DNA of 64,000 nucleotides from NCBI GenBank assembly GCA_036620675.1, contig JAZHEE010000004.1. One strand, given 5' to 3'. Position 1 is the first letter of the stretch, and each line of letters opens with the position of its first letter. Below, piece by piece: positions 37,601-43,285 of this stretch. Made by a program: the position numbers and the translations under genes. The notes beneath the pieces were generated by a model, which saw nothing but the letters and a program-made list of their open reading frames with translations, had not been told where the DNA came from and searched no databases. Origin of the DNA: Jejubacter sp036620675. Lineage in GTDB: Bacteria; Pseudomonadota; Gammaproteobacteria; Enterobacterales; Enterobacteriaceae.

Positions 37601-37908
37601 AGGAGTTTCTGTCGAATATCCTGGCTCGGCTGAACGATCTGTTTATCACCGATAATCTCACCGATAAAGATATGATCAACTATGCTTTCGCGGTGCGCGA
37701 CAAGCTGTCTGAAAATCAGGCGGTGATGACCCAGATCGCGAATAATACGCGTGAGCAGGCGATGTTAGGGGATTTCCCGAAAGCTATCGACGATGCCGTT
37801 ATGGACAGCAGCGACGCCCAGCAGGAGATGATGATGCAGTACCTTTCTAACCCTGAGCTGGCGAAAGGCTTTGCCCGCGTGGTGTTTGATATGTTGAAAG
37901 GCGCTTAA
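34660..37908 (+). CDS. hsdR: Type I restriction endonuclease subunit
   Basis: 1082-residue motor and nuclease subunit. The N-terminal PD-(D/E)xK nuclease is seen in RIDLVLFVNGLPVATLELK; Walker A GSGKS lies at about residues 342-346 and the DEAH box at 455-458, with a second RecA-like domain (VANKFQTGFDQPKLCAMYVD). All key motifs are intact, so restriction should be functional. The ATGA overlap with hsdS couples translation. Order hsdM-hsdS-hsdR as one operon. Confidence 0.96.
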   Translation: MSMDRTKELIFQDEIIAQMIDRGWVRGKTDGYDRERALYSQDALTFVQTTQPQEWEKFAKIYPTDTERHFLDALVAQLKKADINATDMLSRTYGTLGVLRHGIKSHNARFSLCQFKPEHGLNPETLARYQQNICRIVPELVYSPHASKAAFEETGARAKRWRIDLVLFVNGLPVATLELKSEFKQTVQNAITQYKKTRLPKDPGTNKPEPLLTFKRGALVHFAVSQYEVFMATRLDGDKTFFLPFNRGTHDGGAGNDIPEDKNDYATSYLWNEVLQPDNLLKILASFMHLQIEEKEDWNGLKYKKESLIFPRYHQWDVVNKLIAAATLEGTGNKYLIQHSAGSGKSNSIAWTAHQLSRLHDENGEKLFHSVIVVTDRTVLDDQLQDTIYQFEHQYGVVGRINNKEGDGSKSDKLAFALENSQPIIIVTIQTFPFVLKAIENSVGLRQRKYAVIADEAHSSQSGSTASKLKKVLMSEEADDDVVISSEDNLDAIVAARKGSNNLNYYAFTATPKAKTLELFGRRPNPLEPASKTNKPEAFHVYSMRQAIEEGFILDVLKNYTNYKVAYKLLQKLGDPDREVDSKKARIKLNQWVALHDHNVSQKVKVIVEHFRKHVMHLLGGQAKAMVVTSSRKAAVRYKLAFDKYITEQKYEKISAMVAFSGEVEFHEDDYNGLALLNQKFTEINMNPGLKGRDMRKAFDTDDYQVMLVANKFQTGFDQPKLCAMYVDKALGGVECVQTLSRLNRTYPGKAQSGTFVLDFYNEPDDILDAFQPYYQTAELMDVSDPQRAFELFEKLRASGIFLWSEVEQFCEAFFTKNKSNAAISNICKPAVERWKQRYTSAIDAYVLAKEMFERTKKTGDVVLITNAENAFKECEKEKSKLDIFKKDLGSFVRFYEFMSQIVDYDDRNLEKLSLFARHLRPLLHEQRIEEDEIDLSNVEMSHYRLSKLHEQHLKLQEDAEEYQIKPGNDVGTARPKDKKEEFLSNILARLNDLFITDNLTDKDMINYAFAVRDKLSENQAVMTQIANNTREQAMLGDFPKAIDDAVMDSSDAQQEMMMQYLSNPELAKGFARVVFDMLKGA

Positions 37909-37965
37909 TTTTTCAATTTAAGGGGCAGAAGTCTAAACGTGACCTGAACCATATTCGCTGAAAAG

Positions 37966-38003
37966 AACAAGGAGTTAGATGGTTTCTCATCTAACTCCTT
38001 GTT
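37966..38003 (+). terminator. Terminator of hsdMSR
   Basis: Perfect 16-bp stem (AACAAGGAGTTAGATG and its complement) with a 6-nt loop, ending in GTTTTAT. It lies 58 bases after the hsdR stop. Confidence 0.88.
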
Positions 38004-38023
38004 TTATCTGGTGACCCCTGCGG

Positions 38024-38050
38024 TGATCTTCCCCCACGTAATGTGGACAG
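38024..38050. repeat. Possible IS3-family terminal-repeat scar
   Basis: TGATCTTCCCCCACG followed by TAATGTGGACAG resembles the end of IS3-group elements (IS3 starts TGATCTTACCCAGC and continues to TGGACA, from memory). No transposase or second end is present, so at most it is a remnant. Confidence 0.3.
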
Positions 38051-38068
38051 AAAGTCATCGTTCAACTA

Positions 38069-38085
38069 TGCTATCAATGATAGCA
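38069..38085. promoter_or_regulatory. Operator of the toxin-antitoxin pair
   Basis: Perfect 17-nt palindrome TGCTATCAATGATAGCA 20 bp upstream of the antitoxin start. Ribbon-helix-helix antitoxins of this class bind such repeats to autoregulate. Confidence 0.7.
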
Positions 38086-38105
38086 ATGCAGTCATAGGGG
38101 CATTT

Positions 38106-38345
38106 ATGGCAACGATTACTATTCGTAACCTTGATGATGAACTGAAAGCGAGCCTGCGTATCGCCGCCGCTCGTCATGGCAACTCGATGGAAGAGGAGGT
38201 ACGTAACATCCTGAGTAAGGCGTTACAAAAGCCGCAGCCAGAAAGAGGATTGGGTAGCCGGATTAACCAGCGTTTCAGGAGTATTGGTGGTGTCGATCTG
38301 GATATTTCCCGGCCCGATCAGCCTCGTGCGGCGGACATTGAATAA
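38106..38345 (+). CDS. FitA/VapB-type ribbon-helix-helix antitoxin
   Basis: 79-residue protein. MATITIRNLDDELKASLRIAA followed by HGNSMEEEVRNIL is the FitA-like ribbon-helix-helix fold; the C-terminal tail (about 50-79) is proline- and charge-rich and should wrap the toxin. I chose the ATG at 38106 because the palindromic operator lies directly upstream; a longer frame would translate the operator. Its stop overlaps the toxin start by one base. Confidence 0.88.
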   Translation: MATITIRNLDDELKASLRIAAARHGNSMEEEVRNILSKALQKPQPERGLGSRINQRFRSIGGVDLDISRPDQPRAADIE

Positions 38346-38764
38346 TGATTGTTCTCGACACCAATATTGTTTCCGAAGTAATGAGGATGCGGCCTGATCC
38401 TGCGGTACTGGCGTGGCTGGATGCGCAGGATACAGACCAATTATTTCTTACATCGGTATCGGTAGCGGAAATTCTGTACGGTATTGCTCGTATGCCTGAA
38501 GGTCGTCGTAAACATCAGCTATTTGAAATGGCTGAAGGCATGTTTGACGAGGATTTCTCTGGCCGCCTGCTTGCATTCGATGAGCATGCAGCCGTCTACT
38601 ATGCGGAACTCGTCGCTCAGCGAGATGCTGCCGGGCGGCCTATCGGGATGGCGGATGCGCAGATTGCGGCCATTTGCCGCCGCTGTGATGCAACACTGGC
38701 GACGCGCAATACCAGGGATTTTGAGGCATTGGGGATCTTGCTGATTAATCCATTTGGTACTTGA
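38345..38764 (+). CDS. FitB/VapC-type PIN-domain toxin
   Basis: 139-residue PIN-domain endoribonuclease. The acidic active-site residues are in LDTNIVSEVMR (D5), SVAEILYGIARMPEGRR (E about 42) and GMADAQIAAICR (D about 104), with ATRNTRDFE completing the fold. VapC toxins cut tRNA or rRNA. The pair sits between the type I restriction operon and attL of the prophage-like element; it may stabilise the island. All catalytic residues are kept. Confidence 0.9.
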   Translation: MIVLDTNIVSEVMRMRPDPAVLAWLDAQDTDQLFLTSVSVAEILYGIARMPEGRRKHQLFEMAEGMFDEDFSGRLLAFDEHAAVYYAELVAQRDAAGRPIGMADAQIAAICRRCDATLATRNTRDFEALGILLINPFGT

Positions 38765-38984
38765 TCACCCCACTTCCTGCGCATTTAATCGTCGATTCAA
38801 TTACGGGGCCAGCAAAGCTGAAACGCGTCGGCGATAAGCCCAGCTCCTGTGTCTTTTCTGGCTCAGCTTCCACGGTTTGTCATTCTGTAAATAGACCCGT
38901 TTTAGTTCCAGGCATTTTTTGAGCTCCCGGCCAAATGAGCTTGTAGCGGCATCTGCTGCGACACTTGTACATCCAAAAACAAAA

Positions 38985-39006
38985 AAGCCACTCTTTAGGG
39001 TGGCTT
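38985..39006 (-). terminator. Displaced terminator of ileX
   Basis: Read leftward it is AAGCCAC/GTGGCTT with an 8-nt loop followed by TTTTTTG. It lies 27 bases beyond the ileX 3' remnant, exactly where a terminator for the original leftward tRNA transcript should be. The inserted element now separates it from the working tRNA by 10 kb. Confidence 0.65.
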
Positions 39007-39032
39007 AATTGCATGATTCTAAGGCTAAAATT

Positions 39033-39078
39033 TGGTGGCCCCTGCTGGACTTGAACCAGCGACCAAGCGATTATGAGT
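39033..39078 (-). pseudogene. attL: 3' 46-nt remnant of tRNA-Ile2
   Basis: Reads (minus strand) from the anticodon stem through the T arm to CCA. It shares with the intact ileX the core CGACCAAGCGATTATGAGT (39060-39078) and the acceptor end, but its T arm is GCTGG-TTCAAGT-CCAGC rather than GTTGG-TTCAAAC-CCAAC. The remnant T arm is the one of E. coli ileX as I recall it, so this is the original host end and marks the left attachment site. Confidence 0.88.
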
Positions 39079-39182
39079 TAGGACGCAACTTCTTACCTAA
39101 AAATACTTATCTATAATTTTCAGTTACTTAATGATTTTTAATTTACTGTATAAATAACCAGAAATACTCTAAAATACTCGTT

Positions 39183-39204
39183 TGCGGTATCCTATAGGTA
39201 TCCT
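39183..39204. repeat. Integrase arm-type repeat, left end
   Basis: Contains GGTATCCTATAGGTATCC, two direct GGTATCC units. The same 22-bp block occurs once at the other end of the element (49112-49133). Direct short repeats near both att cores are the usual arm sites of tyrosine integrases. Confidence 0.65.
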
Positions 39205-39257
39205 AGAGCAAAACAAGCGATTCTCAGGATACCCTGATCGCTTGGTAAGGGGTGTTT

Positions 39258-40685
39258 GTGGAAACATTCAAATTCACGAAAGCAAAACTCGAAAGTCTGC
39301 CACCTGCGGAACGTGGTCAGGTGGAGTATGGTGATACCGTTGTTAACGGACTACGGCTCCGGGTGGGGATAAGTGGCGCGAAGAGCTTCTGTATCTCCAG
39401 AAAGCGTAATGGCAAATTTATACGGGCCACCTTAGGCAGATTTCCCGATCTTACTATTGATAATGCCAGGGCAAAGGCTCTCGAACTGCTGGGAGACGTA
39501 GCCACTACAGGCAGAAACCCTAACGTCGAAAAGCGCATTAATGAGAAGGCTTTGGTTACGCTTAATGATGCGCTGGACACCTATATCAAAAGCCGTGATG
39601 AACGGTTAAGCGCCGATACAGCAAAACAGTATCGTTCCATCCTGCAAAATTTCTCTGGTGACTGGATGAAACAACCAATCGCCTCTATCAGCCGTGAACG
39701 GGTGGAAACCAGACACAAAGCCGTTACTGATGGTTCTGTGTGGTTTGGTGCTGATAAATCAACGCTCCGCGCAGGGGTTGGAACCGGCAGTAAAGCACAG
39801 GCCGATCTCTGGGCTAGGGTGCTTCGTGCCATATACCGCTTCGCGCACGATCATTACCGTGACGAGGAAGGGAAAACGCTACTTCCGGACCCGCCTACAA
39901 TGGTACTGAGCACAAAGCGCAAATGGCATGGTACCGTGAGGAAGACTGAACGTATCCGCACCAATGAGCTTAGCAGGTGGTTTAGCGCCTTATCGTCCGT
40001 GCGAGATTTTGCCGAGCAGGGGCGCGATGATATAGCAGCGGCGGTTTGTGATGCTGTGGAAATGGCTATTTTTACCGGACTGCGTAAGTCTGAAATTTTA
40101 GAGCTTAGCTGGGATAGAGTTAATCTTGGAGGCCGATATTTTTGGATTGATACCACAAAAAACGGCGATCCGCTTGAACTCCCCATTACTGAAACTCTAC
40201 TGAAATTATTTCGCCGTCGAGCCAAGATGAAATCAGCAGATGGCTTATTGGTTTTTCCTGGTGATAAGGGAGTAATCAAAGAGTACAGGCACATTATCGA
40301 TCGCATAAGTGCTGCCACCGTACCAGAACCAAACCCAGACCAGCTAAAGCCTATCCCTTTCAAATGGCATGACGGCCGCCGAACTTTCGGCACCGTTGCT
40401 GAGCTGGTGGGGGTTGGTAATTATATCCTGAAACGCCTGCTCAACCACCGAACGATGAGAAGCGCTGATGTTACCCAGGGCTATCTGCATTTCAGTGCTG
40501 ATGAACTTATGGAGCCAGCTTCAAGAATAGAACGGGCAATACTCGAACACGCCGGAATGATAGAGAGTAAGAAAGGGCTGGACTCTCATTTGGTCGCTGT
40601 GCTTGAAACATTAAGTGATGATGAAAAGCGTAAATTAATATTCTCTATTCTGGATGCAAATAAGGGAAGCGCAAATGAAATTTAA
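39258..40685 (+). CDS. int: Tyrosine integrase of the element
   Basis: 475-residue P4/CP4-like tyrosine recombinase. An N-terminal arm-binding domain (KFTKAKLESLPPAERGQVEY, DTVVNGLRLRVG) is followed by a core-binding SAM-like domain (about 100-190) and the catalytic domain with R276 (GLRKSEILEL), H371-R374 (WHDGRRTFG), H about 395 and Y409 (TQGYLHF). I prefer the GTG at 39258, five bases after AAGGGG; GTG at 39252 overlaps that ribosome binding site. It reads inward from attL at ileX. Confidence 0.93.
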   Translation: METFKFTKAKLESLPPAERGQVEYGDTVVNGLRLRVGISGAKSFCISRKRNGKFIRATLGRFPDLTIDNARAKALELLGDVATTGRNPNVEKRINEKALVTLNDALDTYIKSRDERLSADTAKQYRSILQNFSGDWMKQPIASISRERVETRHKAVTDGSVWFGADKSTLRAGVGTGSKAQADLWARVLRAIYRFAHDHYRDEEGKTLLPDPPTMVLSTKRKWHGTVRKTERIRTNELSRWFSALSSVRDFAEQGRDDIAAAVCDAVEMAIFTGLRKSEILELSWDRVNLGGRYFWIDTTKNGDPLELPITETLLKLFRRRAKMKSADGLLVFPGDKGVIKEYRHIIDRISAATVPEPNPDQLKPIPFKWHDGRRTFGTVAELVGVGNYILKRLLNHRTMRSADVTQGYLHFSADELMEPASRIERAILEHAGMIESKKGLDSHLVAVLETLSDDEKRKLIFSILDANKGSANEI

Positions 40686-41274
40686 ACGAACCATTAAAGA
40701 TATTTCACTTGAGGAAATTGAAAATTTCATGGCGGATAAGGCTAATCTTGTGGCGATTAGACCTAAAGTTGATTTTCCTGATGATGTATCTAGGTTGAAT
40801 AACGAACAACTAATAGAGCTTGTTAGGAAGTTAGATAAATGGGGGTATGAAGACTCGATAGATAAGGGAAATATGGCGCCTGTTTTTAACAGGGCTATTT
40901 TTATGATGCGGTTATTAGGTTTGAATGAGACAGCTGGTATTCTTGATTTTGTGGCATCTTATGCCCTTCTTATAAATAAGTTCAACCCCCTTATTGAAGA
41001 AATAAAATTTAAAGAACGCCTTTCTAAAAAAAATAAAGATATAGCATCAGGACCAAAAAACAAACTTCATGATGAGATAGTTACCATTATGAAACTGACA
41101 TGGCAGAAGCATCAATTTGCCAGTAAGAACAGGATGATAAATAAAATCATAGATCGCTTTGGGGAAGCCAGAATCAGTAGGCCGACTCTGGAGCGGTGGA
41201 TAAAACTTCATGGTCTCGGACCTGTTAAAATTATTCGCCCCGCTCCTGATTTTTCGCTTGTCATTCCCTCATAG
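40675..41274 (+). CDS. Unknown protein co-translated with integrase
   Basis: 199 residues, starting inside the last integrase codons (ATG 40675, 11-base overlap). AT-rich coding, unlike the flanks. The N-terminal part is acidic and helical; the C-terminal 70 residues (KLTWQKHQFASKNRMINKII to SRPTLERWIKLHGL) look like a helix-turn-helix DNA-binding domain of the homeodomain-like type. No family recognised. Coupling with int suggests a role in integration or excision control, which is inference. Confidence 0.75.
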   Translation: MKFKRTIKDISLEEIENFMADKANLVAIRPKVDFPDDVSRLNNEQLIELVRKLDKWGYEDSIDKGNMAPVFNRAIFMMRLLGLNETAGILDFVASYALLINKFNPLIEEIKFKERLSKKNKDIASGPKNKLHDEIVTIMKLTWQKHQFASKNRMINKIIDRFGEARISRPTLERWIKLHGLGPVKIIRPAPDFSLVIPS

Positions 41275-41291
41275 CTTGGTGTGATGGTATT

Positions 41292-41324
41292 AAAGCACGT
41301 GTTGATTAAATCGGTGCGTGCTTT
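41292..41324 (+). terminator. Hairpin after the int operon
   Basis: Stem AAAGCACG/CGTGCTTT with a 17-nt loop, 17 bases after the previous stop. Lacks a strong T run; a weak terminator or processing site. Confidence 0.45.
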
Positions 41325-41353
41325 GATTCTACCCCATTAATACTTCTGGATAG

Positions 41354-41397
41354 ATATTTATCACCATTGTTAATTCGCAATAGATGGTGATAGATAT
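41354..41397. promoter_or_regulatory. Inverted repeat covering the excisionase-like start codon
   Basis: Arms ATATTTATCACCAT (41354-41367) and ATGGTGATAGATAT (41384-41397) pair at 13 of 14 positions. The right arm contains the first possible start codon of the regulator gene. It may be an autoregulatory operator or, as RNA, a hairpin that hides the start. Confidence 0.55.
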
Positions 41398-41605
41398 GCG
41401 TCAAAATACGTCTTCGTTACTGATTGAACGACTTACCCGTGCTGAGGCTGCTGATTATCTTGGAGTAAATTCTCAGACTCTGGCTAATTGGGCCCATACC
41501 GGAAAGGTGCAGATCCCACACCATAAGGTAGGGCGCAAAGTTATCTACATGAAGTCAGACCTTGATAATTATCTCGCGGCTAATCGTCGTACTCATACGG
41601 TGTGA
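41384..41605 (+). CDS. AlpA/excisionase-like helix-turn-helix regulator
   Basis: 73-residue protein with the HTH_17/excisionase-family DNA-binding domain (LTRAEAADYLGVNSQTLANW to GRKVIYMKSDLDNYL). Such proteins in P4-like elements and satellites act as excisionases or activate int. An alternative start is the ATG at 41396 (MRQNTSSLL), which would lie at the end of the inverted repeat. First gene of the rightward cassette. Confidence 0.85.
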   Translation: MVIDMRQNTSSLLIERLTRAEAADYLGVNSQTLANWAHTGKVQIPHHKVGRKVIYMKSDLDNYLAANRRTHTV

Positions 41606-41819
41606 GGTGGGGTATGGCTGAAAAAACAAAGGCGGCCATACCGGACCGCCAATGCAACAACTCAAAACTGAAGGATCCCCAGCATACCAGGCGGCTGGCT
41701 GGTGGTCAAAGCCAGAGCGCTCCTGTGATTACAGGAACTGCGCCATTGGCACGGTTAGATTTCATCTCATTGTTTTCAAAGCAAAGCTCAAAATTGAACT
41801 GGGGCATGTCCAAATCTAG

Positions 41820-41890
41820 TCGCACTCCCTGGGGGGGTGCGGCGTTGGCGTATACCCCTGAACAGACCTGCCTGGGGTATACGAATTTTT
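41820..41890 (+). ncRNA. Candidate leader RNA with terminator (P4 immunity-like)
   Basis: A first hairpin (CGCAC..GTGCG) and then a 10-bp perfect stem CGTATACCCC/GGGGTATACG (41849-41883) followed by TTTTT. An intrinsic terminator inside the leader between the regulator and the Icd-like gene is the layout of P4-type immunity, where a small processed RNA causes premature termination. The RNA itself is inferred, not shown. Confidence 0.45.
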
Positions 41891-41939
41891 CCGCACTCCG
41901 TAAAAGCCCGCCAATCAGGCGTTACCCAGATTCTGGGTA

Positions 41940-42119
41940 TCAGCCCTTTGGCTCGATGCCGCGCTGCTGTAACTCTTTGCGGATAATCCGCTTTATCCAT
42001 GCGGCCAGTGATTCATCTCCGTCTTGCTGCTGCGCTTTCTCCATCATTTCTCTTAGCTCTGGATCGAGGCGGAATTGGAATGGAGGATTACCACGTCTTT
42101 CGTTTTTGTGTGTTGACAC
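41940..42119 (-). CDS. Small ribbon-helix-helix (Arc-like) protein
   Basis: 59 residues read leftward from a GTG at 42119 to a TGA at 41940. NPPFQFRLDPELREMMEKA followed by ESLAAWIKRIIRKEL fits an Arc/CopG-type strand-helix-helix repressor, as found opposite the early genes of P4-like elements. It would act as the divergent repressor. The start has no strong ribosome binding site, and the gene overlaps a weak opposite-strand frame. GTGTAATGACAC-type repeats just upstream could be its operator. Confidence 0.6.
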   Translation of the reverse strand: MSTHKNERRGNPPFQFRLDPELREMMEKAQQQDGDESLAAWIKRIIRKELQQRGIEPKG

Positions 42120-42187
42120 GTTAAGTACACCCGATGTAGTGTGTTTATGTGTAATGACACATTACATACGCAACGCGAAAAAAGCAA

Positions 42188-42218
42188 CGCCCCAGAGTGC
42201 TGCAACACAACTGGGGCG
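42188..42218 (+). promoter_or_regulatory. Leader hairpin before the Icd-like gene
   Basis: Perfect 8-bp stem CGCCCCAG/CTGGGGCG with a 15-nt loop, 31 bases upstream of the Icd-like start. No T run follows; a translational or antitermination element is likely. Confidence 0.45.
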
Positions 42219-42249
42219 CCTAACCAAACCATTATCTGAGGTAACAGCT

Positions 42250-42438
42250 ATGGCTTTCATTAAGTCTACCCAAACTCGCCCCAAATTTCAGTATCGCTTT
42301 CTGGCACTGAGTGCTACGGAGCTCAATATTATTTCTATCATCGCCGCCACCGAACGCGAAGCGCGGGAGCAATCTCCGGCGGGTTGCGTGATGGTCTTTG
42401 CTGGCCGGCTTCCGGCGCAGGAGGTGCATCATGCGTAA
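42250..42438 (+). CDS. Icd/Ash-like small phage protein
   Basis: 62 residues with FQYRFLALSATELN, ATEREARE and a C-terminal FAGRLPAQEVHHA, the pattern of host-cell-division-inhibitor (Icd)/Ash-like proteins of P4-type elements. Role in this element unknown; overexpression of P1 Icd and P4 Kil blocks division. The frame is open far upstream, but the start at 42250 follows the leader hairpin. Overlaps the next gene by eight bases. Confidence 0.7.
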   Translation: MAFIKSTQTRPKFQYRFLALSATELNIISIIAATEREAREQSPAGCVMVFAGRLPAQEVHHA

Positions 42439-42619
42439 TGTTTCACCTCAACCCATGACTGCCCTTGCCTGTGAGCTATCCGCCTTACTGCTGGTGGTTG
42501 AAGAATGTGATGTTGAGTCCGTTACCCGGGAAAACCTTATCAGTCTGGCCAGAAGGGTTTCTGACGACCTGGCAGCAACGATGATTGAGCAGGGGAGCAA
42601 AGGGGGCAAAGATGCGTGA
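42431..42619 (+). CDS. Small unknown protein of the early cassette
   Basis: 62 residues, start ATG 42431 preceded by GGAGGTG inside the previous gene. Helical, acidic (LACELSALLLVVEECDVESV). No family recognised. Eight-base overlaps with both neighbours show translational coupling within the early operon. Confidence 0.7.
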   Translation: MRNVSPQPMTALACELSALLLVVEECDVESVTRENLISLARRVSDDLAATMIEQGSKGGKDA

Positions 42620-42920
42620 TATCTATAACCTGATCGGCAGAACCGACTTCAGAGGGCTAAGTGATGATGATCTCATGGACGCAGCCGAAATCTATGACTC
42701 TGCGGCTGTGGCGGTTAATAACGCTCTGCGGCTGATTGGCAACCTTATGCTGGAGGCGGAACTTAACGAGGGGTATTCAGGAGAAGAGGCAAAAAGGGAT
42801 TTGCTTCTGGCCGGTTCCGTGCTGCGCCACCTTCCCAGGCTTTACCAGGCGTTGTCCCTTAATGCCGAGTATGTCCGGGATGCACAAGCTTCGTGCAAAG
42901 GGAAAGGGGGCGACAAATGA
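42612..42920 (+). CDS. Unknown helical protein of the early cassette
   Basis: 102 residues from ATG 42612 (MRDIYNLIGRTDFRGLSDDD). Largely helical, with a serine/aspartate-rich first turn; similar small proteins sit at this place in P4-like prophages, but function is unknown. Preceded by the purine run GGGAGCAAAGGGG and overlaps the next gene by ATGA. Confidence 0.72.
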   Translation: MRDIYNLIGRTDFRGLSDDDLMDAAEIYDSAAVAVNNALRLIGNLMLEAELNEGYSGEEAKRDLLLAGSVLRHLPRLYQALSLNAEYVRDAQASCKGKGGDK

Positions 42921-43285
42921 TCAGCAACGTCAAATTTAACGAGCTGTCAAACCGTGTCGATGTGCTGGTGGGGCGCGTTCTGGAACTGGAAGAAAAGGTC
43001 AGGGCGCTGACTGACAGCCAGGGCGGAGAGATACCGCCGGGAATGGCGCCTGTTTCCTCTCTGGCCGCTGAGTTCGGGATCTCGACGAAGAAGGCCGAGG
43101 AACTGGCTCGCAATAGCGGCGTCATGCTGGTCAGGTATAAGGCCGGTGGTTTCGTTGCGCCTGATGAAAAGTTCAGGGAGGCGGCTCGCCTGGTGCTGCG
43201 CAGCGCGAAGCGGAAATATGGATCGGCGTACTGGTATCACCCGCTGTTGGGTAAATTCCAGATGAGCGGGGGGATTCCGAAGTGA
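42917..43285 (+). CDS. Unknown coiled-coil protein of the early cassette
   Basis: 122 residues. Residues 1-35 form a coiled coil (NELSNRVDVLVGRVLELEEKV); residues 45-75 (VSSLAAEFGISTKKAEELAR) resemble a helix-turn-helix; the C-terminal 30 are aromatic and basic (AKRKYGSAYWYHPLLGKF). Possibly a DNA-binding accessory of the adjacent ATPase; this is inference from position. ATGA and GTGA overlaps couple it to both neighbours. Confidence 0.72.
   Translation: MISNVKFNELSNRVDVLVGRVLELEEKVRALTDSQGGEIPPGMAPVSSLAAEFGISTKKAEELARNSGVMLVRYKAGGFVAPDEKFREAARLVLRSAKRKYGSAYWYHPLLGKFQMSGGIPK

Larger units (their letters stand above)
38765..39257. other. Gene-free junction: host flank, attL and integrase leader
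   Basis: About 490 bp. Left part: former host DNA downstream of ileX with a leftward terminator (38985-39006). Middle: 46-nt remnant of ileX (39033-39078). Right: AT-rich integrase leader with GGTATCC repeats (39183-39204) and an inverted copy AGGATACC (about 39227). No gene is supported. Confidence 0.7.

Noticed and set aside
38010..38020. TGGTGACCCCTG near the hsdR terminator as a further att copy
   Set aside because: Resembles the tRNA end TGGTGGCCCCTG at 11 of 12 bases but lacks the anticodon-arm core shared by the true att sites; probably coincidence.
39033..39078. A second tRNA gene at the left end
   Set aside because: Only 46 nt of the 3' half are present; no D arm or 5' acceptor strand follows, so it is an attachment-site remnant.
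41602..42249. Upstream extension of the Icd-like frame (to 278 residues)
   Set aside because: The extension crosses an intrinsic terminator, a hairpin and an opposing gene and shows no protein-like composition; only the last 62 codons match a known type. Partial translation as an Ash-like protein cannot be excluded.
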